DNA of 10,231 nucleotides from Methanosarcina sp. UBA5 (GTDB lineage: Archaea; Halobacteriota; Methanosarcinia; Methanosarcinales; Methanosarcinaceae). Below the pieces are notes generated by a model that saw only the letters and a list, made by a program, of their open reading frames with translations, did no database searches and had not been told where the DNA came from. Location of the stretch: assembly GCF_002505485.1 (NCBI RefSeq), contig NZ_DAVG01000129.1:1-10231 (forward strand), given 5' to 3'. Shown here one piece after another: positions 1 through 7,319 of this stretch (within the stretch, counting starts at the first letter, position 1; every line of letters begins with the position of its first letter). The position numbers and the translations under genes are program-made.

Positions 1-1012
1 TGCGACATTTTATGTTTAAATTTATGTTTCTCCCAAAATTCCTCCAGTTCTTCTTTCAATACTTTAGTATTTTTGAATTATTTTATTGACATTAAGTCTT
101 TTCTTGTCACTTTCCAACAGTATTCTGTTTGGTTTCTATCTGGAGTAGCTTGAGGAAAATACATTATTTTCAACCACTGTTTGTTTTTTTGAAAGAATTC
201 CTGTGCCTTTTTTGATCTATGCCATGGAGCTCTGTCCAGTGAAGAATTATCCTTGATTTAAAGTCTCTATTAAATTTGAGTAATGATTTTAAGAAAAAAT
301 CTGTATTCTGTTTAGTTCCCAAATCATACCAAAAAAGTCGTTATTTTCAGTTTAGAAACCTCCAACATGGATTTTGGCTTTCGAACCACCTGTATATTTA
401 ATTGGTTTTGAGCTTTTAATTGCCCAACATTTTGATCTATTTGAATCCACACAAAAACTGCTCTCATCCTGGTTACGAATAGGTGATTAGGATTTAGTAA
501 TCTTTTTTTGAACTTCTTTTTTTGAACTTCGGCTAGAAATTTGGAATTAAGTACTTCATTGCGTCTTTTTAATCTGGGTCGACATGTTATTTTACTCAAT
601 CCCAAATTTTTAATAATTTGTCGCTTTCTTGATTTGGAATAAGATATGACAAAATTCTCTTTAACAAATTGAAGCGCATCTTTTGTTTGCCAACCACGAG
701 AATAGCCATCATCTGTTGGTATTGGTTCGGAAAATGCAGTTCTCAAATCAGAAACTTGTTCTGCTGTTAAAAAAACTTTGCTCCTCGACCAGGTTTGCAT
801 TTAAGGCTGAACAAGCCTTCATTTTCAGCTCGTTTTCGTTTTATCCAACGATAAACCGTTGAACCATGGACTAATAGATCTTCTGCAACTTTAGCTATAC
901 TCAAACCATTTTTAACCAATAATAAAGCTTGAAGTCTAATTTTCTCATTTTTATTGCAGGAACTACTTACAGCTGTGGCAATATCATAAGTGGTAAACAT
1001 TTCCAAGCTCAT
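1..1012 (-). pseudogene. IS630-family transposase, decayed and cut by the window edge
   Basis: Reading the minus strand from the ATG at 1012 gives an N-terminal helix-turn-helix segment (IRLQALLLVKNGLSIAKVA, then STVYRWIKRKR), followed by the pieces of an IS630/Tc1-type DDE catalytic domain. The three acidic landmarks can still be found: QDESSF (about 450-466), LDRAPWHRSKKA (about 200-235, usually DNAPWH in the family) and the C-terminal TEYCW (about 120-135). They lie in different frames. I see shifts near the T-run at 768-776, near 470, and between 241 and 260. In-frame stops occur in the 250-360 stretch, and there is one at 78-80 (TAA) just before the C-terminal helix ending KHKMS. The last few codons would lie left of position 1. 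The family assignment is firm; the gene is certainly inactive. I could not identify its terminal inverted repeats. Confidence 0.88.
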
Positions 1013-1061
1013 ATATAAAACAATATAATGATATCTAATAGAATAATGTTGCAATAAATTC

Positions 1062-1093
1062 AGATCTGACTATACATAGATCTGACTATACAT
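1062..1093. repeat. 16-bp tandem duplication
   Basis: The 16-base unit agatctgactatacat occurs twice with no gap (1062-1077 and 1078-1093). It lies about 50 bp upstream of the transposase start, where the right end of the insertion sequence should be. It could be a duplication left by insertion or repair; no function can be assigned from sequence. Confidence 0.9.
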
Positions 1094-1195
1094 ATCACTA
1101 ATAAGTGATAACCCAGAAACTGAAGTTTCTCGAAATTCTCGTAAAGCGTAGAGAGTTTTAATATCTTCTGAGCCATCGAAGTTTATTACTCTCTT
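1073..1195 (-). pseudogene. Possible C-terminal coding relic, unidentified
   Basis: The minus strand is open for 41 codons between a TGA at 1196-1198 and a TAG at 1070-1072, without a start codon or ribosome binding site. The peptide contains an acidic and basic helical stretch (SEDIKTLYALREFRE) that looks more like protein than random AT-rich sequence. It overlaps the two palindromes. It could be the tail of a gene truncated when the IS630 element arrived, or chance. The family is not recognised. Confidence 0.2.
1093..1130. repeat. Two adjacent short palindromes
   Basis: The first palindrome pairs TATCACT (1093-1099) with AGTGATA (1104-1110) around a 4-base loop. The second pairs AGAAACT (1115-1121) with AGTTTCT (1124-1130) around two bases. 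Both arms match perfectly. They follow the 16-bp tandem repeat directly and lie outside the transposase relic. They might be a remnant of an element end, a transcription stop, or a protein-binding site; nothing in the flanks decides this. Confidence 0.7.
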
Positions 1196-1747
1196 TCACA
1201 TTCGGTGACTGAAGTCAATAGAAACCCAGAAAATAAAATCCCATGTTTTTAACATTACCAGGACTTACTCACTTGGAGTACAAAATCAACAGCAGTAAAC
1301 TCATAACTTTCTAAAATTTAATTTTTGATTATGACGTTTACTGTATTTGATTTTACATCATAAGTGCATGAGTCCTAGTTACATACTTTTTACCTTATAT
1401 TTAACAGGTACCCATCCAATTTAAACAGAATAGTACTTACCGTTCTGGTCCTATCAGATACTATTGATATATAATACAGTCTTTATACTAACAAATATCT
1501 CCTTCAGTTATATGAAGACATTGAAATAATAAGCTTTTTAATTTTTTCTTTTAAGTTTTTATAAAAGTACTGTATTTTTGCTATAATATGATTGGAATTG
1601 TGGACAGGATAATAAGATTCCCTAGAAAATGCAGTTGTTTATAGGGAAAAACTACAGAATTTTCACTCTCTACATTACAACATGCCAACATTTTTAATCT
1701 TCAAAATCCTATAAAATCCAATGAAAGAGAATTCGGAGGAACGAGAA
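1131..1747. other. AT-rich spacer without a recognisable gene
   Basis: Both strands lack a convincing open frame. Two TATA-like strings occur (around 1557-1566 and 1709-1717, tataaaa-type). A hairpin can form between TTCCCTA (1618-1624) and TAGGGAA (1642-1648) with a 17-base loop. The 1709-1717 box lies about 25 bases before the region of the ribosome binding site of the following pseudogene, so it is too close to be its obvious promoter; the one near 1560 or the ctataatatg at 1581-1590 is possible. No RNA gene was recognised. Confidence 0.5.
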
Positions 1748-2210
1748 ATGAAAGCATTTTACAGGGAAACCTTTTCGATTTGTCTTTTCCTAGTAGTCAT
1801 GCTCATGATTGTAGGAACAGCAGCAGCTAACCAATCCTGGATATGATTCTAAAATATCCGCAGTATTCATACGGGTATGATGGAAGATATAAAGATGTTG
1901 ACAACAGGCCGACAAATGGGAGTATTGGGGGTGGTATTTATTATTAACAGTTTGGGAAGTTAAAGGAGAATATTTTTTTTGTGTGAGAAGTAGATCGGTC
2001 GACCTGCCGGAGTTACATAAAGTTAAAAGTATAAAAAACATTGATAATTTTTATTCAGTACCTATTTTACTGATTGTTTTATATCTAATAATATGGCTGG
2101 CTATCGGTCATAAAGCCCGTATTCCTATGGATGTGAATAGGCAAGTTAAAAATCGATTTTCACAAATAATAAAGAATAACAGGGGCATTACAAACTTCTT
2201 TTTAAAGTAA
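1748..2210 (+). pseudogene. Broken membrane-anchored regulator-like gene
   Basis: An ATG at 1748 sits behind a good ribosome binding site (GGAGGA, 1735-1740) and starts a typical signal peptide or membrane anchor (SICLFLVVMLMIVGTAAA). The frame stops after 32 codons at a TGA (1844-1846). One frame over, the same DNA reads NPGYDSKIS, so a one-base indel near 1830 is likely. From 1983 to 2210 the plus strand is open again: a membrane segment (VPILLIVLYLIIWLAI) followed by a basic amphipathic stretch (NRQVKNRFSQIIKNNRGI) ending at TAA. A signal peptide, an extracytoplasmic PGYDSK patch, a membrane helix and then the start of a winged-helix domain is the arrangement I associate with membrane-bound winged-helix regulators of Methanosarcina. 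That identity is inferred from pattern memory, and the DNA-binding domain itself is missing. An in-frame ATG at 1721 lacks a ribosome binding site. Confidence 0.4.
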
Positions 2211-2510
2211 AAGGTTGCTGTCCTTTCTTGTAGCTGTGACCCTTGGAGTCTCGGAAAGTATGCTGTAGCTCTTTTCCATGAGTATTGCCTGAAATTCTTT
2301 CATGAACATCTTCAAAATTTTGAGCTTGAATTATTGGATCACGCTTATTATGGAAAGTATTCATATAATGGCTGCATTAGAGTCGCTTGAATTAAAAAAT
2401 TAACCTATCATAAGGCTTTATATGGTCGTTGAGAAAATGGCTATAACGAGCTTAGAATGGCTTTTCATTTCAGGTATTTTTTAGAGGGCTCAGAGAAAAA
2501 AGGAAGTTAA
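2211..2510 (+). pseudogene. Stop-interrupted open frame of unknown origin
   Basis: The same plus-strand frame that ends at the TAA of 2208-2210 continues to a TAA at 2508-2510, broken only by TGA at 2388-2390 and TGA at 2430-2432. The peptide has protein-like character, rich in aromatic residues and histidine (for example FFHEHLQNFELELLDHAYYG and ENGYNELRMAFHFRYFLEG). I do not recognise a family. It does not look like the missing part of the preceding winged-helix-like gene, so it may be a separate decayed gene, perhaps of a mobile element. Confidence 0.3.
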
Positions 2511-2512
2511 AA

Positions 2513-2538
2513 CTTATTTTTAGTGGCCAAAAAATAAG
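2513..2538 (-). terminator. Hairpin with T-rich tail after the ATPase gene
   Basis: CTTATTTTT (2513-2521) pairs perfectly with AAAAATAAG (2530-2538) around the 8-base loop agtggcca. On the minus strand this lies 30 bases beyond the ATPase stop codon and is followed by a T-rich stretch (ttttaacttccttttttc). The palindrome could act in both directions. Archaeal termination depends mainly on the T-rich tract, so the role of the stem is uncertain. Confidence 0.45.
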
Positions 2539-2567
2539 CTTTAAATAGTTTATATTACCCAAAAGCT

Positions 2568-5117
2568 CTAAATACTATTGTTTATTTGGCTTTTGAGTAA
2601 TCTGAGCCATACAATGCTTAGAGTTCCCACAAAAAATACAATTAGCAAATCATCACCATGCAGCAGTGAGAACCGGAACAGACCTCTTAAAGCCGGGACA
2701 TACAGGACCAGAAGTAAACCTGAAAGCGCTCCTACCAACACATACCTCAAAGCTTTGTTTTCGGAAGATAATGTTTTGATAAGGCTCTGCGACCAGGAAA
2801 GGTTTGCCACGATTAAAGTAAGGTTTGCGATTACGAGTGTTGCAAAGGTAAGTGTGCGTGCATCCACTTCGCCCTTGCCCATATATAAGGCATACAGGAA
2901 AACAGCAATCACTCCTGCAAGCATGCTTATTCCCTGTACCAAGCTGAGGGCCAGGTTTTTTCTTCCAAACATTCTTTCCTGCAAATTTCGAGGCGATCTG
3001 TTCATTATATTTTTCTCTTCAGGTTCAGCCTCAAAGACTGTTGAACAGGCGGGGTCAATTATCAATTCAAGAAATGCTATGTGCGCAGGCAAAAGGACAA
3101 GGGGCAAATTAAATAATATCGGGAAGAGGGCGAGTCCTGCAATGGGCATGTGGACTGAAAATATGTAACCTATTGCCTTCTTGAGATTATCGAAAATCCG
3201 CCTTCCAAGCCTGACGGCTGCAACTATGGAAAAGAAATCATCGTTCAGAAGGACAATCGATGCGGACTCACGAGCTACATCCGTGCCTCTTTCTCCCATT
3301 GCGATTCCAATATGGGCTGATTTCAAGGCAGGAGCATCGTTAACCCCATCTCCCGTCATTGCAACAACTTCCCCATTTTGTTTTAGAGCATTTACAATTA
3401 TCAGTTTTTGTTCTGGCACAACCCTGGCGAAGATATTTGTTACTTTTATCTTCTTAGCAAGCTCGTTTTGATCCATACTTGCCAGTTCAGGGCCTGTAAT
3501 GTATTTCTCTGGATCCTTTAAGCCTATCTGCCTGGCTATATGTTGAGCTGTACCAGGATAATCTCCAGTAATCATAATGACTCTTATTCCGGCCTTATAA
3601 CACTCCGTTATTGATTGGGCAACAGATGGCCGGACAGGATCGACAAATCCAAGCAATCCTATAAATTCAAACTCGAAATCATGCTGCTTATCAGGCAGCG
3701 AGTCATCCTGAAAACTGGCTTTAGCCACACCCAGAAGCCTCAAACCTTTGTTTGCCATTTCCTGAACATGAGCCAATAACTCTTCTTTTTCGGCTTCACT
3801 CAGATGACACAGGTCAAAAATTGCTTCGGGTGCACCTTTTGTAGCAATAACGTACTTTCCGGAACCTGGAGATTTCCATACATTTGAAAGTGCAAGCAGG
3901 TTTTTTGAGAGAGGGTACTCCCTGACATTTTTCCATTCTTCATGGATATGTTCAGTATCCGAAAGGAATTTTTCGGTGTTTCTTTTTATCTCCTTCTCAA
4001 GAGGATCAAAAGGATCCTGCTGGCTTGCCAGGTATCCGAATTCAAGCAATTCATGGAACTTCTCAAGCAGGCACTTGTTTTTCTCTAGTTCGCAATACTC
4101 GCCTTTCGAATATAAAGAGCTCAGAATCATCCGGTTCATGGTTAAAGTCCCTGTCTTATCCACGCACAGCACGGTTGAAGCCCCGAGCGTCTCAATTGCA
4201 GGCATCCGCCGTACGAGAACGTTTCTTTTGGACAGGCGCCAGGCTCCCATACTCAGGAATATCAATAAAACTACTGAGAACTCTTCGGGGAGAAGGGCCA
4301 TGCTCAAACTCAGTCCTGCAAGCAAGCCGTGCAGCCAATCTGCTCTGGTCAAGCCATAGACTACAACTACAATGGCGCAGAGTATTCCTCCGAAAACAGC
4401 AAAAGTCTTTATAATTTGGGTAGTCTCTTTCTTGAGTAGAGAGTCTTCTTCAGCGATCGTCCCCAGAGCTTTTCCGATTTTTCCCATTTCAGTATGTATT
4501 CCGGTTTCGTTTATTTGGGCTACTCCATGACCCTGAATTACCAGGGTTCCTGAATATACAAATGGAAGATCATCTCCTCCCGGTTGCTCAGGTTTCAAGG
4601 AATGAGTTAAGCTAGTAGATTCGCATTTTCTAACCGCAAGGGATTCGCCTGTGAGCAAGGATTCGTCTACCAGAAGATTTGTACAGGAAAGCACAGCCCC
4701 ATCTGCTGGGATGCGGTCTCCTTCTCTTAAAATTATAATATCTCCTTTAACGACTTCTCGTCCTGGAATTCTTTTCTGTTCCCCGTTTCTTATCACAAGA
4801 GCTCTTGGACTTGAGAGATTTTTTAAAGCTTCCAGTGCTCTTTCGGTCTTTATTTCCTGGTTAAATGTTATACCTACGACCACAAAAACGAAAACTAGCA
4901 GTATTAAAGCGTCTCTTACTTCCCCAAGGAACAGATAAATCGTACCTGCGACTAAAAGGAGAAGCAACATAGGTTCTTTAAGGACATTCAGAAAGATAGA
5001 AAAAAGGCTTTGTTTCTTTTGGGACGGCAGTTCGTTATATCCTTCATTCTTAAGTATTTCAGCGGCCTCTTTTTCTGAAAGTCCAGTTATATTTTCTGGC
5101 TCGAATATTGTTTCCAT
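2568..5117 (-). CDS. P2-type cation-transporting ATPase
   Basis: This 849-residue protein is a complete P-type ATPase that would pump a cation across the cell membrane using ATP. Visible landmarks in order: cation-ATPase N-terminal segment (1-40), M1-M2 (about 42-88), actuator loop TGES (156-159), M3-M4 (237-290) with the ion-site motif PEEF (277-280), phosphorylation motif DKTGTLT (Asp320), nucleotide-binding KGAPE (427-431), MITGD (515-519), TGDGVNDAP (588-596), then six more helices to about 841. The fold and length match the Ca/Mg P2 group. Aligned by eye to SERCA, Glu309 is kept (Glu278) and Asp800 is kept (Asp688), but Asn768 is His656, Glu771 is Ile659, Asn796 is Glu684 and Thr799 is Ile687, so the transported ion is not predictable. 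The start has only a weak ribosome binding site. The stop is TAG, with TAA five sense codons later (2550-2552). It appears to be a single-gene unit. Confidence 0.95.
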   Translation of the reverse strand: METIFEPENITGLSEKEAAEILKNEGYNELPSQKKQSLFSIFLNVLKEPMLLLLLVAGTIYLFLGEVRDALILLVFVFVVVGITFNQEIKTERALEALKNLSSPRALVIRNGEQKRIPGREVVKGDIIILREGDRIPADGAVLSCTNLLVDESLLTGESLAVRKCESTSLTHSLKPEQPGGDDLPFVYSGTLVIQGHGVAQINETGIHTEMGKIGKALGTIAEEDSLLKKETTQIIKTFAVFGGILCAIVVVVYGLTRADWLHGLLAGLSLSMALLPEEFSVVLLIFLSMGAWRLSKRNVLVRRMPAIETLGASTVLCVDKTGTLTMNRMILSSLYSKGEYCELEKNKCLLEKFHELLEFGYLASQQDPFDPLEKEIKRNTEKFLSDTEHIHEEWKNVREYPLSKNLLALSNVWKSPGSGKYVIATKGAPEAIFDLCHLSEAEKEELLAHVQEMANKGLRLLGVAKASFQDDSLPDKQHDFEFEFIGLLGFVDPVRPSVAQSITECYKAGIRVIMITGDYPGTAQHIARQIGLKDPEKYITGPELASMDQNELAKKIKVTNIFARVVPEQKLIIVNALKQNGEVVAMTGDGVNDAPALKSAHIGIAMGERGTDVARESASIVLLNDDFFSIVAAVRLGRRIFDNLKKAIGYIFSVHMPIAGLALFPILFNLPLVLLPAHIAFLELIIDPACSTVFEAEPEEKNIMNRSPRNLQERMFGRKNLALSLVQGISMLAGVIAVFLYALYMGKGEVDARTLTFATLVIANLTLIVANLSWSQSLIKTLSSENKALRYVLVGALSGLLLVLYVPALRGLFRFSLLHGDDLLIVFFVGTLSIVWLRLLKSQINNSI

Positions 5118-5199
5118 ATTTTTTCATACCTGTTGTAATATCCCTTCTGTTCACGGTTTCTTATGGTTTAGAAATTCTTACCTGAAAAAGTTGACTTTT

Positions 5200-5252
5200 T
5201 TTAAATATTTGCAAAATTCCAAAAGTAAAGATATCTCAATTATATTATATAA
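5200..5252 (-). promoter_or_regulatory. Candidate TATA boxes for the ATPase gene
   Basis: Two AT boxes lie upstream on the minus strand: TTATATAAT (5252-5244) and TATTTAAA (5207-5200). They would give leaders of roughly 100 and 60 bases. The first is nearly palindromic and could work towards either strand. No clear purine-rich BRE separates the two candidates. Confidence 0.25.
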
Positions 5253-5401
5253 GGCTATCCAGAAACTAATATTATGCTTAGAATAAGTTTAATATTATAT
5301 ATTTTCAAAGATTTTTAAAAAATTAAAGTATTTGTGGTTTAATCCAATCACGCCACTATGCCTTCTCCTTTGCTTTTTTGAGAAACGCCCTAAATTGTTT
5401 T

Positions 5402-5442
5402 GAAACTATTACGTTACAATTCTTTCGTTTGGAAATAGTTTC
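5402..5442. promoter_or_regulatory. 9-bp inverted repeat upstream of the MEDS gene, possible operator
   Basis: GAAACTATT (5402-5410) is matched by its exact reverse complement AATAGTTTC (5434-5442), with 23 bases between the arms. The right arm ends about 11 bases before the candidate TATA box at 5454-5461. That position suits a regulator or activator site. Arm centres are 32 bases apart, about three helical turns. The function is inferred from position only. Confidence 0.35.
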
Positions 5443-5453
5443 TTACGTAGCCA

Positions 5454-5461
5454 ATTTATAA
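5454..5461 (+). promoter_or_regulatory. Candidate TATA box of the MEDS gene
   Basis: ATTTATAA would place transcription start near 5483 and give a leader of about 45 bases before the ATG at 5528. It is the best-placed AT box in the spacer, though the region is AT-rich enough to produce such strings by chance. Confidence 0.3.
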
Positions 5462-5527
5462 CAGATTATTGCTTATTTTATTCAAAATGGAAAGTAAACC
5501 TGAGTGTACCAAATGAAGGGGAGGATA

Positions 5528-6109
5528 ATGAAAGAAGTAACTAGAAATTCTGGCATTGATGCTATTGGGAATGTTAACTGGGGAACACACTTTTGCCAGT
5601 TCTACAATACGAAGCAGGATTTGGTAGATATAATTATTCCATATTTTAAAGCAGGGTTAGAAAATAACGAATTTTGCATATGGGTTGCATCAAATCCTCT
5701 GGAAGCAAAAAAATCTTTTAAAAAATTTGTTCCTGATCCCGATACTTACCTGGAGAAAAAGCAAATAGAAATTATTCATTATGATGATTGGTACTTGAAA
5801 AGAGGATTTTTTGATACACAAATGATCTTAAACGGCCTGGTTGAAAAACTTAACAAGGCTCTAGCCAACAGTTATGAAGGGTTGAGATTATTTGAAGGTA
5901 TTTTTTCGCTGGAAGAGGAATATCGAGATGATTTCGCTGAATATGAAAGAGAAATGAACCGAATAATGGGCAACAATCCGATGCTGGTTCTCTGTACCTA
6001 TTCCCTCAGCAAGTATAATGTAGCTGAAATCTTCAACATTATTGAAAACCATCAATTTGCTCTGATCAAAAGGGAAGGGAAATGGGAGAAAATAAAAAGG
6101 TCAAAATGA
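5528..6109 (+). CDS. Stand-alone MEDS-domain (DcmR-type sensory) protein
   Basis: The 193-residue protein is almost exactly one MEDS domain (methanogen/methylotroph DcmR sensory domain). Family hallmarks include NWGTHFCQFYNTKQDL (17-32), FKAGLENNEFCIWVAS (40-55), QIEIIHYDDWYL (79-90), the LNGLVEKLNKAL helix (101-112), LVLCTYSL (153-160) and HQFALIKREGKWE (175-187). In Methanosarcina this domain usually sits at the front of sensor kinases, followed by coiled coil, PAS and kinase domains. Here the gene stops with TGA right after the domain and nothing kinase-like follows, so it is either a single-domain sensor or a truncated kinase. The ATG at 5528 is chosen because GGGGAGG (5518-5524) precedes it; earlier in-frame starts (GTG 5504, ATG 5513) lack such a site. 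It is probably cytoplasmic. Ligand unknown; DcmR responds to dichloromethane in methylotrophs. Confidence 0.88.
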   Translation: MKEVTRNSGIDAIGNVNWGTHFCQFYNTKQDLVDIIIPYFKAGLENNEFCIWVASNPLEAKKSFKKFVPDPDTYLEKKQIEIIHYDDWYLKRGFFDTQMILNGLVEKLNKALANSYEGLRLFEGIFSLEEEYRDDFAEYEREMNRIMGNNPMLVLCTYSLSKYNVAEIFNIIENHQFALIKREGKWEKIKRSK

Positions 6110-6391
6110 AAAAATATTGCCAAGTGCAAGCCGAATGAAATCTCTGCGAGGCAATAGTTGAACGGTCTTCATCAAGACAATCATCCCATATTATTTAGTT
6201 AATACTATTTCCAGAAAGTACTTAGCGTCGTTTCTTGTCTTTTTACTCATTGCATTGAGATTCTTTACTATTTTCCTTGAACCTACTCCTGTCGACACAG
6301 GTTCTCACTTTCAAGAACGCTGTACTTTCGGCTAATAGGAGATATTTTATTATTTCCGAGATTCAAATTTTGTATAGTTCTTCATTAAGCC
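6110..6391. other. Convergent spacer with a hairpin
   Basis: The MEDS and protease genes converge here. GAACCT (6279-6284) pairs with AGGTTC (6299-6304), and an alternative CCTGT/ACAGG pairing lies inside it. A T-rich tract (tttcttgtcttttt, about 6231-6244) could stop rightward transcription. No gene is supported; the few open frames are short and lack ribosome binding sites. Confidence 0.4.
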
Positions 6392-7240
6392 TCATATATC
6401 CTCAGTTTCTGGCGGTAAAACCGTTTGTAACCTTACCGCTTCTCGCCAGCGCCGCCATAGAACTGCCAGTCCGATAATACCAATTACACCATCGCTAATA
6501 AGTACGCCTAACCCCAGGTTAAAGACAGTAGTAAGAACCAGGGCCATCCCATCCCACATTGCGTGCAGGATGGAAACTAGCAGGTAAGCCTCAATTACTT
6601 GCAGGTTAATGCGGAAGTGCCCATTTCTGCTTTCACGAAACAGCACGCTGCCTAAAATTGCTGTCCAGGTCCCGTGCCCCAGCGGGGAAAGTAGACCTCG
6701 GATCAAGGTCACTGCCACTGCTAATGAAAGGCTTCCATGGCTTTTCAGGAAGACGGTAAAGGCGTAACCGTTACTTTCAAGGGCAGCAAATCCCATTCCA
6801 GCTGCCGCACCAAGAACCAACCCATCCATTTCCGAGTCATGCCGTTTATGGCGTGCAATCACCAGCACCCCCAGTATTTTGGCAAACTCTTCAATGAATC
6901 CGATTTTTAAATTCGCCCCAAGATTCAGCTGACTGACAAAAAATGGCTCTAGAAAGGCAGCAGCAATGACACCGAGCAGCCCGCCATATATAAAAGTCAG
7001 GGAGACTGTTGGCATTGTCAGACGGCTCAGGTGCCTGCGCTCGTATATGAAAGCCACATAAGCAACAGGGACCATAAAGCTGCCGACCATTGCCAGGGTG
7101 GGAAACAGGTTTGAGTTCTTCGTCACCAGCAAGGCCACCAGCAAGAGAATGTAGAAGACTGCTGCTGTGGTTAGAACCTTTAGCCAGCCATTCCGTCTGA
7201 CCACCTGCGCAGGCGGCTGAATTTCCGTCGCGCTGTCCAT
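6392..7240 (-). CDS. PrsW-family glutamic intramembrane protease
   Basis: The 282-residue product has about eight hydrophobic segments and the conserved PrsW signatures: FIEEFAK (115-121) with the paired glutamates Glu117/Glu118, MDGLVLGAAAGMGFAALES (138-156) with Glu155, PLGHGTW (186-192) with His189, and HAMWDG (226-231). PrsW of Bacillus subtilis cleaves the anti-sigma factor RsiW within the membrane. Archaea lack that sigma system, so the substrate here is unknown. The ATG at 7240 follows a strong AGGAGGAG ribosome binding site (7251-7244). Base composition by eye is near half G+C, clearly richer than the neighbouring genes and spacers, and codon choice is less A/T-biased, which suggests recent acquisition. 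It stands alone, with relics upstream and a convergent gene downstream. Confidence 0.85.
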   Translation of the reverse strand: MDSATEIQPPAQVVRRNGWLKVLTTAAVFYILLLVALLVTKNSNLFPTLAMVGSFMVPVAYVAFIYERRHLSRLTMPTVSLTFIYGGLLGVIAAAFLEPFFVSQLNLGANLKIGFIEEFAKILGVLVIARHKRHDSEMDGLVLGAAAGMGFAALESNGYAFTVFLKSHGSLSLAVAVTLIRGLLSPLGHGTWTAILGSVLFRESRNGHFRINLQVIEAYLLVSILHAMWDGMALVLTTVFNLGLGVLISDGVIGIIGLAVLWRRWREAVRLQTVLPPETEDI

Positions 7241-7251
7241 AATCTCCTCCT

Positions 7252-7310
7252 ATCTAATCCGTTAATCTAATTCTTCTAAGTCCAGATCCTGGTCTGTCAC
7301 CAAGGTCTGT
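7252..7310. repeat. Two direct-repeat pairs with 13-bp period before the protease gene
   Basis: ATCTAAT occurs at 7252-7258 and 7265-7271, and GGTCTGT at 7291-7297 and 7304-7310. Each pair repeats with a 13-base step. They lie directly upstream of the protease ribosome binding site, in the place where a promoter or operator would be expected. No convincing TATA box was found between them. Confidence 0.4.
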
Positions 7311-7319
7311 TATCACAGG

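Larger units (their letters stand above)
5118..5527. other. Divergent intergenic region
   Basis: This spacer lies between the leftward ATPase gene and the rightward MEDS gene. It is very AT-rich from about 5180 to 5340 and has no coding frame I can support. It contains the candidate TATA boxes of both genes and the inverted repeat at 5402-5442, listed separately. Confidence 0.6.

Noticed and set aside
1790..2041. Minus-strand frame of 83 codons
   Set aside because: It is antisense to the regulator-like relic, Cys/His/Ser-rich, without domains or a ribosome binding site.
2388..2432. TGA codons as selenocysteine sites in the 2211-2510 frame
   Set aside because: There is no recognisable selenoprotein context and an additional TAA (2208-2210) lies upstream; decay explains the stops more simply.
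2578..4938. Several plus-strand open frames opposite the ATPase gene (2578-3168, 3181-3471, 3976-4414, 4651-4938)
   Set aside because: They lie entirely within the well-supported ATPase gene, have no ribosome binding sites and show Ser/Arg-rich antisense composition.
6277..6477. Plus-strand 66-codon frame from a TTG
   Set aside because: It overlaps the end of the protease gene and the convergent hairpin, has no ribosome binding site, and its peptide is featureless.
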